Source: Pectobacterium sp. A5351 (GTDB lineage Bacteria; Pseudomonadota; Gammaproteobacteria; Enterobacterales; Enterobacteriaceae). From it: 64,000 bases of DNA. A program made the position numbers and the translations under genes. Positions 10,364 through 19,080 of the stretch are shown here, piece by piece (position 1 is the stretch's first letter; each line of letters begins with the position of its first letter). Under the pieces are notes generated by a model. That model saw only the letters and a program-made list of their open reading frames with translations. It was not told the DNA's origin and searched no databases. The DNA is taken from positions 1,302,001-1,366,000 of the forward strand of contig NZ_CP116477.1 of NCBI RefSeq assembly GCF_028335745.1, given 5' to 3'.

Positions 10364-11941
10364 TTACAGCCCCGCCATTTTTTGTGATTGCGTGTAGAGA
10401 AACCAGGTCCACGGCAGCGACAGTAACACCAGAATAAGCGCGTAGGGTGCCGCCGCCGGATAATCGATCTCGCTGGTGAGCGCCCAAAATCCGGTCGCCA
10501 GCGTGCGGGTGCCGTTGGGAGCCAGCAGCAGCGTGGCGGTCAGTTCGTTAACGATCGCCAGAAAGACGAGCGTTGCCCCGGTGGCGACGCCGGGCGCGGC
10601 CAGCCGAATGGTCACGGTCATCAGCGTCTGCAACGGCGAACGCCCCAGACTGGCCGCGACCTGTTCCAGTTCCACGGGTGTCTGCGCGATACCCGCGCGT
10701 AGATTCACCAGCGCCCGTGGCATAAACATCAACAGGTAAGCCAGCAGCACGGTGAATTCAGTCTGGTAGAGCGGCCTGATGAGGTGAATCGTGGTGGTCA
10801 CCAGCGCCAGCGCGACGACGATACCCGGCAGAGAACTGGTGATGTAATTGCACCCTTCCAGAAACCGATACAGGCGACTGGGGTGGCGGATCGTCAGCCA
10901 AGCCATCGGAATCGCCGCCAGCGTCGTCAGGACGGCACCGCTCAGCGCCAGCGTCATGGTCTGGCGAAACGCATCGAGCAGCTCGCGGCGCTGCCAGACT
11001 TCCCAGCCGCCAAAACACAGCCAGCGAAACAGTGTAATAAAAGGCACGCCGAGAGTTAGCAGTATCAGCGTCGTCAGTAACAGCAGAGTCAGTAACAGCG
11101 GAAACGGCGATAGATGTACCGGTGTGACAGCCTGCGGCGCGCCGGAACCGACATGCGCATAGCGGGTGACGCCGCGTAGGCGGGCATCCGCACACAGCAG
11201 AAACAGACACAGCAGCGCCAGTACGCCAGCCAGCATGTTGGCCGCCGGGCCATTAAACGTTGACTGAAACTGATCGAAAATCGCGGTGGTAAAGGTATCG
11301 AAGCGGATCATGGCGAACAGGCCGTACTCCGCCAACAGATGCAGCGCAATCAGCAGCAGCCCGCCGCCGATAGCCAGCTTTAGTTGCGGTAGCACCACAC
11401 GGAAAAATACGGTCACGGGAGGCACGCCCAGCGTAGCCGCGACATCTTCCAGCGCGGGGTTAAGCCGTCGCAGCGTCGCGGCACAGGGTAAATACAGAAA
11501 CGGTAAATAGGCGACGACAGATAAAAACACGCCGGCCGGTAGACCGTGCAAACCGGGAGCGGTGCTGATCCAGGCATAGCTTTGTACAAATGCGGGGATC
11601 GCCAGCGGCGCGGTGAGCAGCAGTGACCACAGACGCCGGGCGGGCAGGGTGGTACGTTCCGTTAGCCAGGCTAGCAGCACGCCTAAAACGGTGCAAATGG
11701 GCAGCGTCAGGGCGATCAGCAGCACCGTGTTAATCAGCAGTTCGCCGACGCGCGGGCGAAAGAGCAAGGCGCGCGCCGTTTCCCAACCGGTATCAATACT
11801 CACGCCAATCACAAAGCCGAGCGGAACAAACCCCAGTAGGGATAGCGTCAGGGCTATGAGGGTAAGCAGCGCGGCTGGCTTGCGTAATGGCGGAGAGGGT
11901 GCGGTGAACGGGGTCGTTTCGCTGTAGCTAACGTTTGTCAT
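10364..11941 (-). CDS. fbpB: Ferric iron ABC transporter permease (FbpB/SfuB type)
   Basis: Fused two-half permease of about 525 residues with roughly twelve membrane helices and two copies of the EAA loop (around [10 protein letters not shown] and [10 protein letters not shown]). This is typical of SfuB/FbpB/YfuB ferric transporters. The start [10 protein letters not shown] is preferred; an alternative in-frame ATG at 12004 adds 21 non-conserved residues. It is the second gene of the leftward operon, 181 bases after fbpA, with a hairpin in that gap. Confidence 0.92.
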   Translation of the reverse strand: MTNVSYSETTPFTAPSPPLRKPAALLTLIALTLSLLGFVPLGFVIGVSIDTGWETARALLFRPRVGELLINTVLLIALTLPICTVLGVLLAWLTERTTLPARRLWSLLLTAPLAIPAFVQSYAWISTAPGLHGLPAGVFLSVVAYLPFLYLPCAATLRRLNPALEDVAATLGVPPVTVFFRVVLPQLKLAIGGGLLLIALHLLAEYGLFAMIRFDTFTTAIFDQFQSTFNGPAANMLAGVLALLCLFLLCADARLRGVTRYAHVGSGAPQAVTPVHLSPFPLLLTLLLLTTLILLTLGVPFITLFRWLCFGGWEVWQRRELLDAFRQTMTLALSGAVLTTLAAIPMAWLTIRHPSRLYRFLEGCNYITSSLPGIVVALALVTTTIHLIRPLYQTEFTVLLAYLLMFMPRALVNLRAGIAQTPVELEQVAASLGRSPLQTLMTVTIRLAAPGVATGATLVFLAIVNELTATLLLAPNGTRTLATGFWALTSEIDYPAAAPYALILVLLSLPWTWFLYTQSQKMAGL

Positions 11942-12016
11942 ACGGCCTGTAGCTGCCTCGTCAGGACGATAGGTTAAAACGGTGAAGCCGCTATATGCGG
12001 ACATTCAGGTGATGAT

Positions 12017-12042
12017 TCGTCAGGACGCGAACGCCCTGACGA
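12017..12042 (-). other. Intercistronic hairpin between fbpA and fbpB
   Basis: TCGTCAGG and CCTGACGA form a perfect 8-bp inverted repeat; pairing can extend inward with one mismatch to a CGAA loop. No U-run follows on the transcribed strand, so it looks like an mRNA-stabilising or attenuating hairpin rather than a full terminator. Such hairpins after a binding-protein gene often keep its expression above that of the permease genes. Confidence 0.5.
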
Positions 12043-12122
12043 AAGGTGGGTCATGACATCTATGTGCTATAACCCATGCGCGACAATCTGTGCGTTAAAA
12101 ACTACGCGTTAAAACCTATGCG

Positions 12123-13139
12123 TTACAGCAAGCCAGCTTGCGTCATCAGATCCACGACTTTTTTGCTGTTGAGCTTGGCAGCATCGACTTTCGGTGCATC
12201 CAGATCTTTCAGCGGAACCAGTTTGTCATTTGAGGCCGCGTTGACGCCAACAGCGTACTCAAAGGCATCGTTGGTGCGCAAGATTTCCTGACCAGATTTG
12301 CCCGTAATCCACTTAATAAAGGCCTGTGCGTCTTTTGCATGTTTGCTGGATGCCAGTACGCCGCCACCGGAAATACTGACGAACGCGCCCGGATCTTTAT
12401 GTTTGAAGTAGTACAGCTTGGTGTTGTTACTGTTTTCGCCGGTTTTAGCCTGATCGACAAAACGGTAATAGTGATAGATCACGCCGCTATCAATCTGACC
12501 CGCATTCACGGCTTTCATCACCGTACTGTTGCCTTTGTAGGCGGTGAAGTTCTCTTTCATGCCTTTCAGCCAGTCTTGCGTGGCTTTCTCACCTTTCAGC
12601 TCCAGATAGGCGCTGACGATGGCCTGAAAATCTGCCCCAGACGGGGAGGCGGCCCAGCGGCCTTTCCATTCTGGCTGCGCCAGATCGGCTAAGGATTTCG
12701 GCAACTGCGCGTCGGTAAGTTTGGTTGGGTTGTAGACAAAGACGGTGGAGCGCGCGGCAATCCCGATCCAGCGGCCGTGGGACGGACGATAGTCAGACGG
12801 TACCTGCGCGAGGGTGGCTTTATCCAGTGGAGCAAAGAGATCGGCGTTATCGACCAGCACCATCGACGGTGAGTTTTCGGTCAGGAACACATCGGCAGGG
12901 GACGATTTCCCTTCCTGCACCAACTGGTTGCCCAATTCGGTGTCACTGCCATTGCGCAACGTCACTTTGATGCCGGTTTCTTTGGTAAAACCGTCAACCC
13001 AGGATTTCACGAGGTTTTCATGTTGGGCGTTGTAAATCACAATCCCTTCATCGTTTTCTGCTGCATTTGCCGATGCGCTGAGAGCCAAACCGGAAGCGAA
13101 TAAAACGGCTGAACTCAGTAATCCAAAACCAAGCTTCAT
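12123..13139 (-). CDS. fbpA: Periplasmic ferric iron-binding protein (FbpA/SfuA type)
   Basis: Class of binding proteins that hold naked ferric ion in the periplasm. The 338-residue protein has a Sec signal peptide (MKLGFGLL to about SANA, residues 1-24). It also has the YHYYRF tyrosine pair that binds iron in this family and the SGGGVLASSKHAKDA stretch. The ATG at 13139 has AAGGG eight bases upstream on the coding strand. It is the first gene of fbpABC, downstream of a Fur-box-like palindrome. Confidence 0.93.
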   Translation of the reverse strand: MKLGFGLLSSAVLFASGLALSASANAAENDEGIVIYNAQHENLVKSWVDGFTKETGIKVTLRNGSDTELGNQLVQEGKSSPADVFLTENSPSMVLVDNADLFAPLDKATLAQVPSDYRPSHGRWIGIAARSTVFVYNPTKLTDAQLPKSLADLAQPEWKGRWAASPSGADFQAIVSAYLELKGEKATQDWLKGMKENFTAYKGNSTVMKAVNAGQIDSGVIYHYYRFVDQAKTGENSNNTKLYYFKHKDPGAFVSISGGGVLASSKHAKDAQAFIKWITGKSGQEILRTNDAFEYAVGVNAASNDKLVPLKDLDAPKVDAAKLNSKKVVDLMTQAGLL

Positions 13140-13638
13140 AATATTTACCCTTATCAATACCTGTCGTGTTTGCGTATTGCTGGCCTACATGTAAGCCCGT
13201 GTGTCGCTCACGATAGCCACGCTATTTTAGCGACACCGGCCGATATGTAGTGGCAGTCGAGGAAGGATTCTACATGTCGGTAATAATAATGATAGTTATT
13301 ATTATTTCGATTTCTTAAGGTTAAATTAAGGTTCTGGTGGGTGTAACATGGTGGTCATTATTTTATTTCAGCACGTGTCACAGGGTGAAATGGTATAAAT
13401 GCATCGTTTAAAAGACCACCGGGTGCGTTTGTGAAATTTATTTAACCGGAAATGAGATATAACGTCATGATTTTCAGTAACAAATTCTGGTTCATCATCT
13501 ATATTTACTGTGCAGGCTGTGAGTAGCGATACCATAAATGCACCGTATTTCTTAGGTGTCACGTGCGCTTGTCTGCAATTTGGGGTTAATTGACCGGTAA
13601 AAAGGTGACACAGCAACTGATATTCGGGGGAGGGAAAA
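13140..13638. other. Intergenic region between fbpA and the PTS IIA gene
   Basis: Divergent promoter region without a credible gene. It holds the Fur-like palindrome and two diverged copies of a 60-70 base unit. Both begin with ATAAATGCAyCGT, at 13395 and 13534, and share GTGCGyTTGT, AATTT and ACCGG blocks. A GTGTCAC/GTGACAC inverted repeat lies at 13556-13611, just before the PTS gene. Confidence 0.5.
13282..13306 (-). promoter_or_regulatory. Fur-box-like palindrome upstream of fbpA
   Basis: An AT-rich palindrome with outer arms AATAATAA and TTATTATT and repeated ATAAT/ATTAT hexamers around a GATAG centre resembles the Fur consensus of repeated GATAAT units. It lies about 145 bases upstream of the fbpA start. 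Iron repression of the operon follows from known regulation of SfuABC/FbpABC and is inferred here. Confidence 0.65.
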
Positions 13639-13962
13639 ATGGATGTAGAAACGCGGATGATTGAGCTTATCGTTAAATCTGGCGAAACACGTTCCTGCGC
13701 AATGGAAGCCCTGAGATCTGCTCGCCGAGGGGAATGGGATCATGTCGATGAACTATTAAAAATGGCTGCGGTGGCGCTGAACCGGGCGCAATTGATTCAG
13801 ACCGGATTCATTGGCAACCAGAGTAAGGAAAAAACGACTGTCGAGCTTATCGTGGTGCACGCACAGGATCACTTGATGAATGCGATGTTGTGCCGTGAAT
13901 TGGCTGAAGAGATTATTGAACTTAGAAAAGAGGTTTCTGGCGTTAATCTCCACATACGCTAA
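13639..13962 (+). CDS. Orphan PTS lactose/cellobiose-family EIIA
   Basis: Small cytoplasmic phosphotransfer protein (107 residues) of the LacF/ChbA family. It passes phosphate from HPr to an EIIB of a beta-glucoside-type permease. The all-helical sequence carries the family core IVVHAQDHLMNAML, with the phospho-accepting histidine being H74 or its neighbour H78. The start has a GGGAGGG stretch shortly upstream. No EIIB, EIIC or glycosidase gene lies nearby, so its partner must be elsewhere, or it acts as a regulator. A hairpin terminator follows at once. Confidence 0.85.
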   Translation: MDVETRMIELIVKSGETRSCAMEALRSARRGEWDHVDELLKMAAVALNRAQLIQTGFIGNQSKEKTTVELIVVHAQDHLMNAMLCRELAEEIIELRKEVSGVNLHIR

Positions 13963-14455
13963 CCGCATCGCAGAGCAAGTAGAAAAGCCATTCAGTCTTT
14001 ACGCTGAGTGGCTTTGCTGTTTGTGCGCCACTATTTTTCCTTATCGCCGTTTTTCCCCGTCATAATGGTTTATTTCTGTACTGTTCGCCGCAAATTTTTG
14101 CCAGCGAAAGCGATGCTGTACCTGAATCTTCATTACTCCTCCTTTTAACCTTTTCGTACCGGTTGGTGGTCAGCGCTAAACCGGAGCTAAATCGGAACTA
14201 AAGCGCTTGGTCAGGTGGCAATCTCTGAGCTTTTTTCCCCATACCGCAGACGATATAAACGAGCATAGATAGTGGAGAACTGCTCGCCAGCCTGATTATT
14301 GTGATAGACATAAACACTGTACATACCGTTACACAGCAACGCTCATCATCGGTGATAAGGCTGGTATATAATCCAAAAAATGCAGGGATTTATTTACCGT
14401 GGAGATAAAAATTCACGAATTTCAAACAATAAATATCATGTAGCCTTACTTTATA
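13963..14455. other. Leader region upstream of the dlt operon
   Basis: No credible gene. After the terminator at 13984-14015 the region contains a phased 11-base direct repeat at 14175-14205, with units GCTAAAyCGGA, flanked by the palindromic hexamer AGCGCT at 14172 and 14202. The last 150 bases are AT-rich and probably hold the dlt promoter. The dltD start lacks a strong Shine-Dalgarno sequence. Confidence 0.45.
13984..14015 (+). terminator. Hairpin terminator after the PTS IIA gene
   Basis: AAAGCCA-TTCAG and CTGA-GTGGCTTT pair around a short loop, ending in a T-containing stretch 22 bases after the stop codon. One mismatch interrupts the stem. Confidence 0.6.
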
Positions 14456-15592
14456 ATGAAAATCAAAAATACTTTCTGTCTACATATCATGATGGCTACC
14501 CTTGCTATCCTGTTCCTTAGCGTTCCCCCGGTGGTGACGAGTATTGATCCGGCACTCACATTCCAGCCGCTGATTAAAACAATGGAAGGGACGGCAAAAG
14601 AACAAAAGGAAAAGATCGCCACCCTTTCCCATGCGTTGCAGGGCAATGCGATTTTCTTTCTCGGGGCGTCCGAGGTCTCCACATCTGAAGATGAACCTTA
14701 CGCTGTCTATAATTACTTTAATAATCAGCTACAGCGTCCTGTCGTGGCCTATGGCGATAGCTATGTAGATAACGTTACGCATTTTCTACTGCTCTCACGT
14801 TTTAAAAATGAGCTTAACGCGAACAGTAAAGTTGTTTTGCTGTTGGCACCTGATAGCTTTTATTCAGACGGTATTCCACCTGCAATTTTTGCCAACAATT
14901 TCCCGGCATCTATTTTTAACCCCCTGATGCAGGATGAGCAGACGCGTTCCTTTTTGGTCAATTACTTACACGATATCGATAAAGACGAGATCAGCCATTT
15001 AACGTTCGGCCAAATGAAAGTCTATGGCTGGGATACGCAAATTATCTGGCAGGAAGTGAGTTATCAATTTGCTAATTTCTGCGAGCTGATAAAAAACGAC
15101 TGGTTGGCGATGCTGGGCATTACCCCTCAATCGGCACAACCTTGGCCCCAGCGGCCAATTGCCCACACGATCCCCGACTGGAATCGCGAGTTGGATCAGG
15201 CTCGCGTGCTCAATCAATCCCGCGAGCAAAGTGCAGACACATTGTGGATGGATAAGTCCGTTTTTGCAGACGATCCAACGCGGGAAGAGTGGGACGACGC
15301 GCCGATTGTTCCTGCACAGATGGAGGCATTGCGGGCGACGATCCAACTGCTGAAAGCGCGTAACGCCCAGTTTGTGGTGATTGTCGATCCTATTAATCCG
15401 TGGGCGATTAAGAATTCCGAGAAATTCCAGTCAGTCGACAGCCAGATCCGATCGATGCTGGAAGAAAATCAGGTTCGCTATTTTGATATGTATGCCCAGC
15501 CTTATCAGAACGGCTGGAATTGGGATCGCCTGCACCCAACCGATCCGGCATGGGTCGCGATAGATCAATTTATTGCTGAGAGTTTTAAATGA
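14456..15592 (+). CDS. dltD: DltD-like periplasmic SGNH acyl-transfer protein
   Basis: DltD works outside the membrane with the MBOAT protein DltB to place D-alanyl groups on a surface polymer. The 378-residue protein has an N-terminal signal anchor (about 8-30). The SGNH-type nucleophile is S72 in FLGASEVS, and the Asp/His pair is D357 and H360 in DRLHPTDPAW. These positions match the DltD layout. It is the first gene of the operon and overlaps the next small gene by four bases (ATGA). The target polymer in a Gram-negative cell is unknown; lipopolysaccharide or another envelope glycan is an inference. Confidence 0.85.
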   Translation: MKIKNTFCLHIMMATLAILFLSVPPVVTSIDPALTFQPLIKTMEGTAKEQKEKIATLSHALQGNAIFFLGASEVSTSEDEPYAVYNYFNNQLQRPVVAYGDSYVDNVTHFLLLSRFKNELNANSKVVLLLAPDSFYSDGIPPAIFANNFPASIFNPLMQDEQTRSFLVNYLHDIDKDEISHLTFGQMKVYGWDTQIIWQEVSYQFANFCELIKNDWLAMLGITPQSAQPWPQRPIAHTIPDWNRELDQARVLNQSREQSADTLWMDKSVFADDPTREEWDDAPIVPAQMEALRATIQLLKARNAQFVVIVDPINPWAIKNSEKFQSVDSQIRSMLEENQVRYFDMYAQPYQNGWNWDRLHPTDPAWVAIDQFIAESFK

Positions 15593-15711
15593 TGAAAACC
15601 GCTATTCGCCTTTTTTTTCTTTATCTCTTTCTGGCAGTCACTATCGTCGCATGGACCTCTGTTGATGAAAGCATGAGTTTAAAAGTGCATTTTGAATATC
15701 AAAAATTCTGA
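15589..15711 (+). CDS. dltX: DltX-like 40-residue membrane peptide
   Basis: A short gene between dltD and dltB, starting at an ATGATG that overlaps the dltD stop and ending eight bases before dltB. The 40-residue product has a basic start, one hydrophobic helix (about 8-22) and the C-terminus FEYQKF. This resembles the conserved aromatic F-x-Y-x-x-F tail of the DltX peptides found in Gram-positive dlt operons. An AAGGA overlapping its stop serves dltB. Position, size, topology and tail all support DltX, but the sequence is too short for certainty. Confidence 0.7.
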   Translation: MMKTAIRLFFLYLFLAVTIVAWTSVDESMSLKVHFEYQKF

Positions 15712-15718
15712 AGGATGA

Positions 15719-16840
15719 ATGATGTACAGCTCCGGAATGTTTTTTTTCCTTCTGTTTTCATCAGCGTTACTGTTTGCGTTGGTTAATCGCGTATTCAGTT
15801 ATCGACTGACGTATTTATCCGCTTTTTCCGTGCTGGCGGTACTTGGCTGGGGATATATTTTCCAGGGGGATTATGTTGTTCCCGTGGCGGTTTTCCTGAG
15901 CTTTTATATTCTCGTCACCTTAAAAGAGAAAGGCTGGTTAAAAACCTGGCAGGCGGTCAGTCTGACGCTGCTGCCGCTGTTTTTGGTGAAATTACACCTT
16001 AACAACCACTGGGGCATGATCGGCCTGTCCTTTATGACTTTCCGCGCCATTGATGTGCTGCTTTATCGCAGCAAAAAAGATGGTCAGCATTTTCTGCATT
16101 ACTTCTGCTATCTCTTTATGCCTTTTATTATTTTGGCGGGCCCGATGTATCGCTGGCGGACATGGGTTAATGACATTGCTAAACCGGTTTTCATTATTAC
16201 CCGTGAGCAGTTTTTAGTGGCGATGGAACAAATTTTTACCGGCATTATTCAGAAATTCTTATTTGCCATGCTGATCAATAACCTGGTGATTGAATCGTGG
16301 AACCAGCGCCCGTTTACGTTAAGCGTGGGCGTCGTGATGTCGCTAGCCTACAGCGCGTATCTCTATTTTGATTTTGCCGGCTACAGCAATATGGCTATTG
16401 GGGCAGGGCGCTTATTTGGCCTGAATATCCCAGCGAACTTTAATCTGCCTATTCTGGCTAAAAATCCGCAGGATTTCTGGCGGCGCTTCCACATCAGCCT
16501 GTCTGAATGGTTGAGGGACGTGGTCTTTATGCCAATTTATATGAATCTGATGAAGCTCGACTTTTTCCGACAGAACAAAACGCTGGCGCAGAATATTGGC
16601 ATCTTCTGCACCCTGTTTTGTATGGGGGCATGGAACGGGCTTGAACGACACTATGTCATCAGCGGCGCACTGTTTGGCGCCATTTCCGTTGCTCATAACA
16701 TGTTGCTGTGGTCAGCCAAACGCAGCCCGGCGCTGAGCAATTGTCTACATCATCCGGTTATTGCGTTCATCGGTCGCATTCTGACGCTGGCAAGCGCTGC
16801 GGCCTCCCTCTACATCTTTAGCGGAATGTCTCCTCTATGA
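15719..16840 (+). CDS. dltB: DltB-like MBOAT acyltransferase
   Basis: Polytopic inner-membrane protein (373 residues, about ten helices) of the MBOAT family, proposed to carry D-alanyl groups from carrier protein DltC across the membrane. The family motif FWRRFHISLSEWLRD (about 253-267, H258) and the catalytic histidine H311 in NGLERHYVISG are present. The start is the ATG at 15719 behind AAGGA; an ATG three bases later is equally possible. It overlaps dltA by four bases. Confidence 0.9.
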   Translation: MMYSSGMFFFLLFSSALLFALVNRVFSYRLTYLSAFSVLAVLGWGYIFQGDYVVPVAVFLSFYILVTLKEKGWLKTWQAVSLTLLPLFLVKLHLNNHWGMIGLSFMTFRAIDVLLYRSKKDGQHFLHYFCYLFMPFIILAGPMYRWRTWVNDIAKPVFIITREQFLVAMEQIFTGIIQKFLFAMLINNLVIESWNQRPFTLSVGVVMSLAYSAYLYFDFAGYSNMAIGAGRLFGLNIPANFNLPILAKNPQDFWRRFHISLSEWLRDVVFMPIYMNLMKLDFFRQNKTLAQNIGIFCTLFCMGAWNGLERHYVISGALFGAISVAHNMLLWSAKRSPALSNCLHHPVIAFIGRILTLASAAASLYIFSGMSPL

Positions 16841-18270
16841 ACCAACACTGTGAGCTTCAGGAACTGCAAGATTTCCTCCGTGCGGCATTGCTTAACCCTG
16901 CTAACCCAGATCGGTTGGCGATTAGTGGCAGCGATGAAGCGATGACCTGGCAACAGCTATCTGTTGCGGTGACAGACTGGGCGCAGCGCTACCAGCAATG
17001 TCGGCAACCTGCGGGGCCGCCGGTCGTGTTATATGGACACCAGCAGGCGGAGTTTGCCGTGGCGATCTATAGCTGCCTGCTGCATAACATTCCGTATATC
17101 CCGGTGGACTGCATCTATCCGCAGGAGAGGCTTAACGAGATTTGTCATCTGGCGAGCGCCTCTTACTATTACGATGTCGCGACCCGACAGTTCATTGCGA
17201 CCGGAGAAGCCGCACAGCCGTTGGTCGAGCAGGATCTCGCCTATATTATGTTCACCTCCGGCAGCACTGGAAAACCGAAAGGGGTGCAGATCGGACGTGA
17301 AAGTCTGTGGCACTTCATGAAGTGGGTGCGTCAGGACTTTTCGCTACCGGATGTGCCAGTGCTGATGAACCATGCGGTGTTCAGCTTCGATCTCTCGTTG
17401 ATCCCGCTGCTGGCGAATCTGGCAACCGGAGGACATATCGTTCTGAATGCGAAAGAGGATATCGCGGCAGAAAACTGGCTCGATCGCCTGAAAGACAACG
17501 GCGTCTCCGCCTGGGTATCAACGCCGTCTTTCGCTTACCAGAGGCTGCTTTCCCCCCAGTTCAACAGTGAATATTTACCTGAACTCAACGTCTTTGTGTT
17601 CATTGGTGAAGTGCTGAATAAAGCGCTGGTCAAACAGCTACGCCGCCGTTTCCCGCACGCCAAAATTCTCAACTCCTATGGGCCAACGGAGGCGACTATC
17701 GCGACCACCGTCATCGAAATCACCGATGAAATCCTGCACAGCGACAACGATCTGCTGCCGGTCGGCGCGATGATGCCGGACTCCAGAATGGAAATTACCG
17801 CTGAAGGTGAGCTGATCATTTGGGGTAAGAACGTAATGCGCGGCTACCTTGGGCTGGCGAAAGAGAATGCCGAGAAGTTGCTGCATCGGGAAAGCGAAGC
17901 GTATCGGGGTTACAGAACCGGCGATCTGGGCTACGAGGATGGGCTGTTATACTGTCAGGGGCGCAATGACAGCCAGATCAAACTTAATGGCTACCGTATT
18001 GAAATCAACGAGATTGAAAACCGCCTGCTGGCGATGTCTGATATCAGCGAAGCGGTGGTTCTGCCGCTGATGAAATCGGGCGGCGGTGTGCTGCGTATCG
18101 CGGCGTTCTGCGTGACGAACTTAGCGCCAGAAGTGATTAAAACATCGCTCTCGAAGGTGATTCCGCCCTATATGGTACCTTCCCAAATTATTATCAAAGA
18201 TGCGTTGCCGCTTAATCCTAACGGCAAAATCGACCGTAAGCTGCTGGACACCCATGCCCGCACGATCTAA
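16837..18270 (+). CDS. dltA: D-alanine--carrier protein ligase-like adenylating enzyme (DltA)
   Basis: AMP-forming enzyme that activates an amino acid, by analogy D-alanine, and loads it on DltC. The 477-residue protein has the adenylate P-loop FTSGSTGKPKGV (about 139-150), NSYGPTEATIA, YRTGDLGY and the C-terminal catalytic lysine in LNPNGKIDRK. It is close in length to Gram-positive DltA (about 500). D-alanine specificity is inferred from the operon, not from residues I could test. dltC follows after 13 bases. Confidence 0.88.
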   Translation: MNQHCELQELQDFLRAALLNPANPDRLAISGSDEAMTWQQLSVAVTDWAQRYQQCRQPAGPPVVLYGHQQAEFAVAIYSCLLHNIPYIPVDCIYPQERLNEICHLASASYYYDVATRQFIATGEAAQPLVEQDLAYIMFTSGSTGKPKGVQIGRESLWHFMKWVRQDFSLPDVPVLMNHAVFSFDLSLIPLLANLATGGHIVLNAKEDIAAENWLDRLKDNGVSAWVSTPSFAYQRLLSPQFNSEYLPELNVFVFIGEVLNKALVKQLRRRFPHAKILNSYGPTEATIATTVIEITDEILHSDNDLLPVGAMMPDSRMEITAEGELIIWGKNVMRGYLGLAKENAEKLLHRESEAYRGYRTGDLGYEDGLLYCQGRNDSQIKLNGYRIEINEIENRLLAMSDISEAVVLPLMKSGGGVLRIAAFCVTNLAPEVIKTSLSKVIPPYMVPSQIIIKDALPLNPNGKIDRKLLDTHARTI

Positions 18271-18283
18271 TGACTTAGGAAAA

Positions 18284-18508
18284 ATGATGGAACAAGAAAT
18301 ACTCGCGCTGTTTGAAAAGATCTTATCCCGTAAAGTGGGCTTTAACGATGAGTTGATTGAGTCTGATATTCTCGACTCTATTCTGGCGGTCGACTTGGTG
18401 CTGGAAGTGCAGGACGTTTACGGTTGTGTGATCCCACCGACCGAAGTCGCTACCGTCCTGAAGACCCCGGCGGACTTGGCTCGCTATATTGAAGAGAACC
18501 GAGGCTAA
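18284..18508 (+). CDS. dltC: D-alanyl carrier protein (DltC-like)
   Basis: Small acidic carrier protein of 74 residues. The phosphopantetheine attachment serine is S32 in ILDSILAVDLV, the same place as in DltC (DSFG context). The start MMEQEILALFEKIL has AGGA upstream; the next codon is also ATG. It is the last gene of the operon. In Gram-positive bacteria the usual order is X-A-B-C-D; here it is D-X-B-A-C. Confidence 0.88.
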   Translation: MMEQEILALFEKILSRKVGFNDELIESDILDSILAVDLVLEVQDVYGCVIPPTEVATVLKTPADLARYIEENRG

Positions 18509-18553
18509 ACCTGAATCAGGCCTTAAAAGCCGCGTAACATGAACCGTCCAACT

Positions 18554-19042
18554 TTATGGGGTCAGTCCATCTTGGCTATCAGTAACCCATGCATGGAAGT
18601 ACCGGGAGTAACCGAGGGTGTTAATGGCGAAGTTCACTTTGCAGCGCTGGCTGTTGACAACCGTCTCGATTTCACCCCAGTCGCGCTGGAGTTGCTGGCC
18701 GGGCTGAGTCTCGAAGCGTACGGTCTGTTTGGACGCACGCAGTATGCGTTTGGGATGCACATACTGACGTAACGTGGAGCGGCAGCCGTCATAACCCTGT
18801 TGCTTTATCTCCTGAAAAATCACTTCAGTGTTCCAGACATGCTCGCGCAGGCGCAGATCAACATAGTCCATGAACGGACGAAGTTTTCTCATCGGTTCAC
18901 TCCGTCGAGCGTTAACTAGTTTTTCAGTGAGATGCCGTTGAACCGAGCGCTCCGAGCATCCAACATGGTGAGCGATGTCGATAATATGCGCGCCGTGAAT
19001 ACGCATCTGCTTTATCATGAGAAGGTCCCCTCTGCTTAACAT
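18554..19042 (-). pseudogene. Truncated IS21-family transposase (IstA N-terminal part)
   Basis: The 162 residues match the start of IstA-type transposases. They have a helix-turn-helix (IIDIAHHVGCSERSVQRHL), then the beginning of the catalytic core region (LQRDWGEIETVV). Full IstA is about twice as long and is followed by an ATPase gene, istB; both the rest of the core and istB are missing. It points away from dltC and is separated from it by 45 bases. Confidence 0.75.
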
Positions 19043-19080
19043 GTGGCTTATCCGTCTGGTGTAGGAATCTTAAGAGAAGC

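Noticed and set aside
10758..11210. Minus-strand 150-codon frame inside fbpB
   Set aside because: Same region encodes the conserved permease in another frame; the alternative peptide is Arg/Ala-rich low-quality sequence.
13368..13616. 82-codon minus-strand frame before the PTS IIA gene
   Set aside because: It spans the duplicated control-like region and lacks a ribosome site and any domain; the repeats explain the region better.
18520..18570. Short CCTGAATCAGG palindrome and a TGACCCCATAAAG-like sequence after dltC, possible IS terminal repeat or terminator
   Set aside because: No matching second end or target duplication was found and the stem is too short; not enough to call a terminus.
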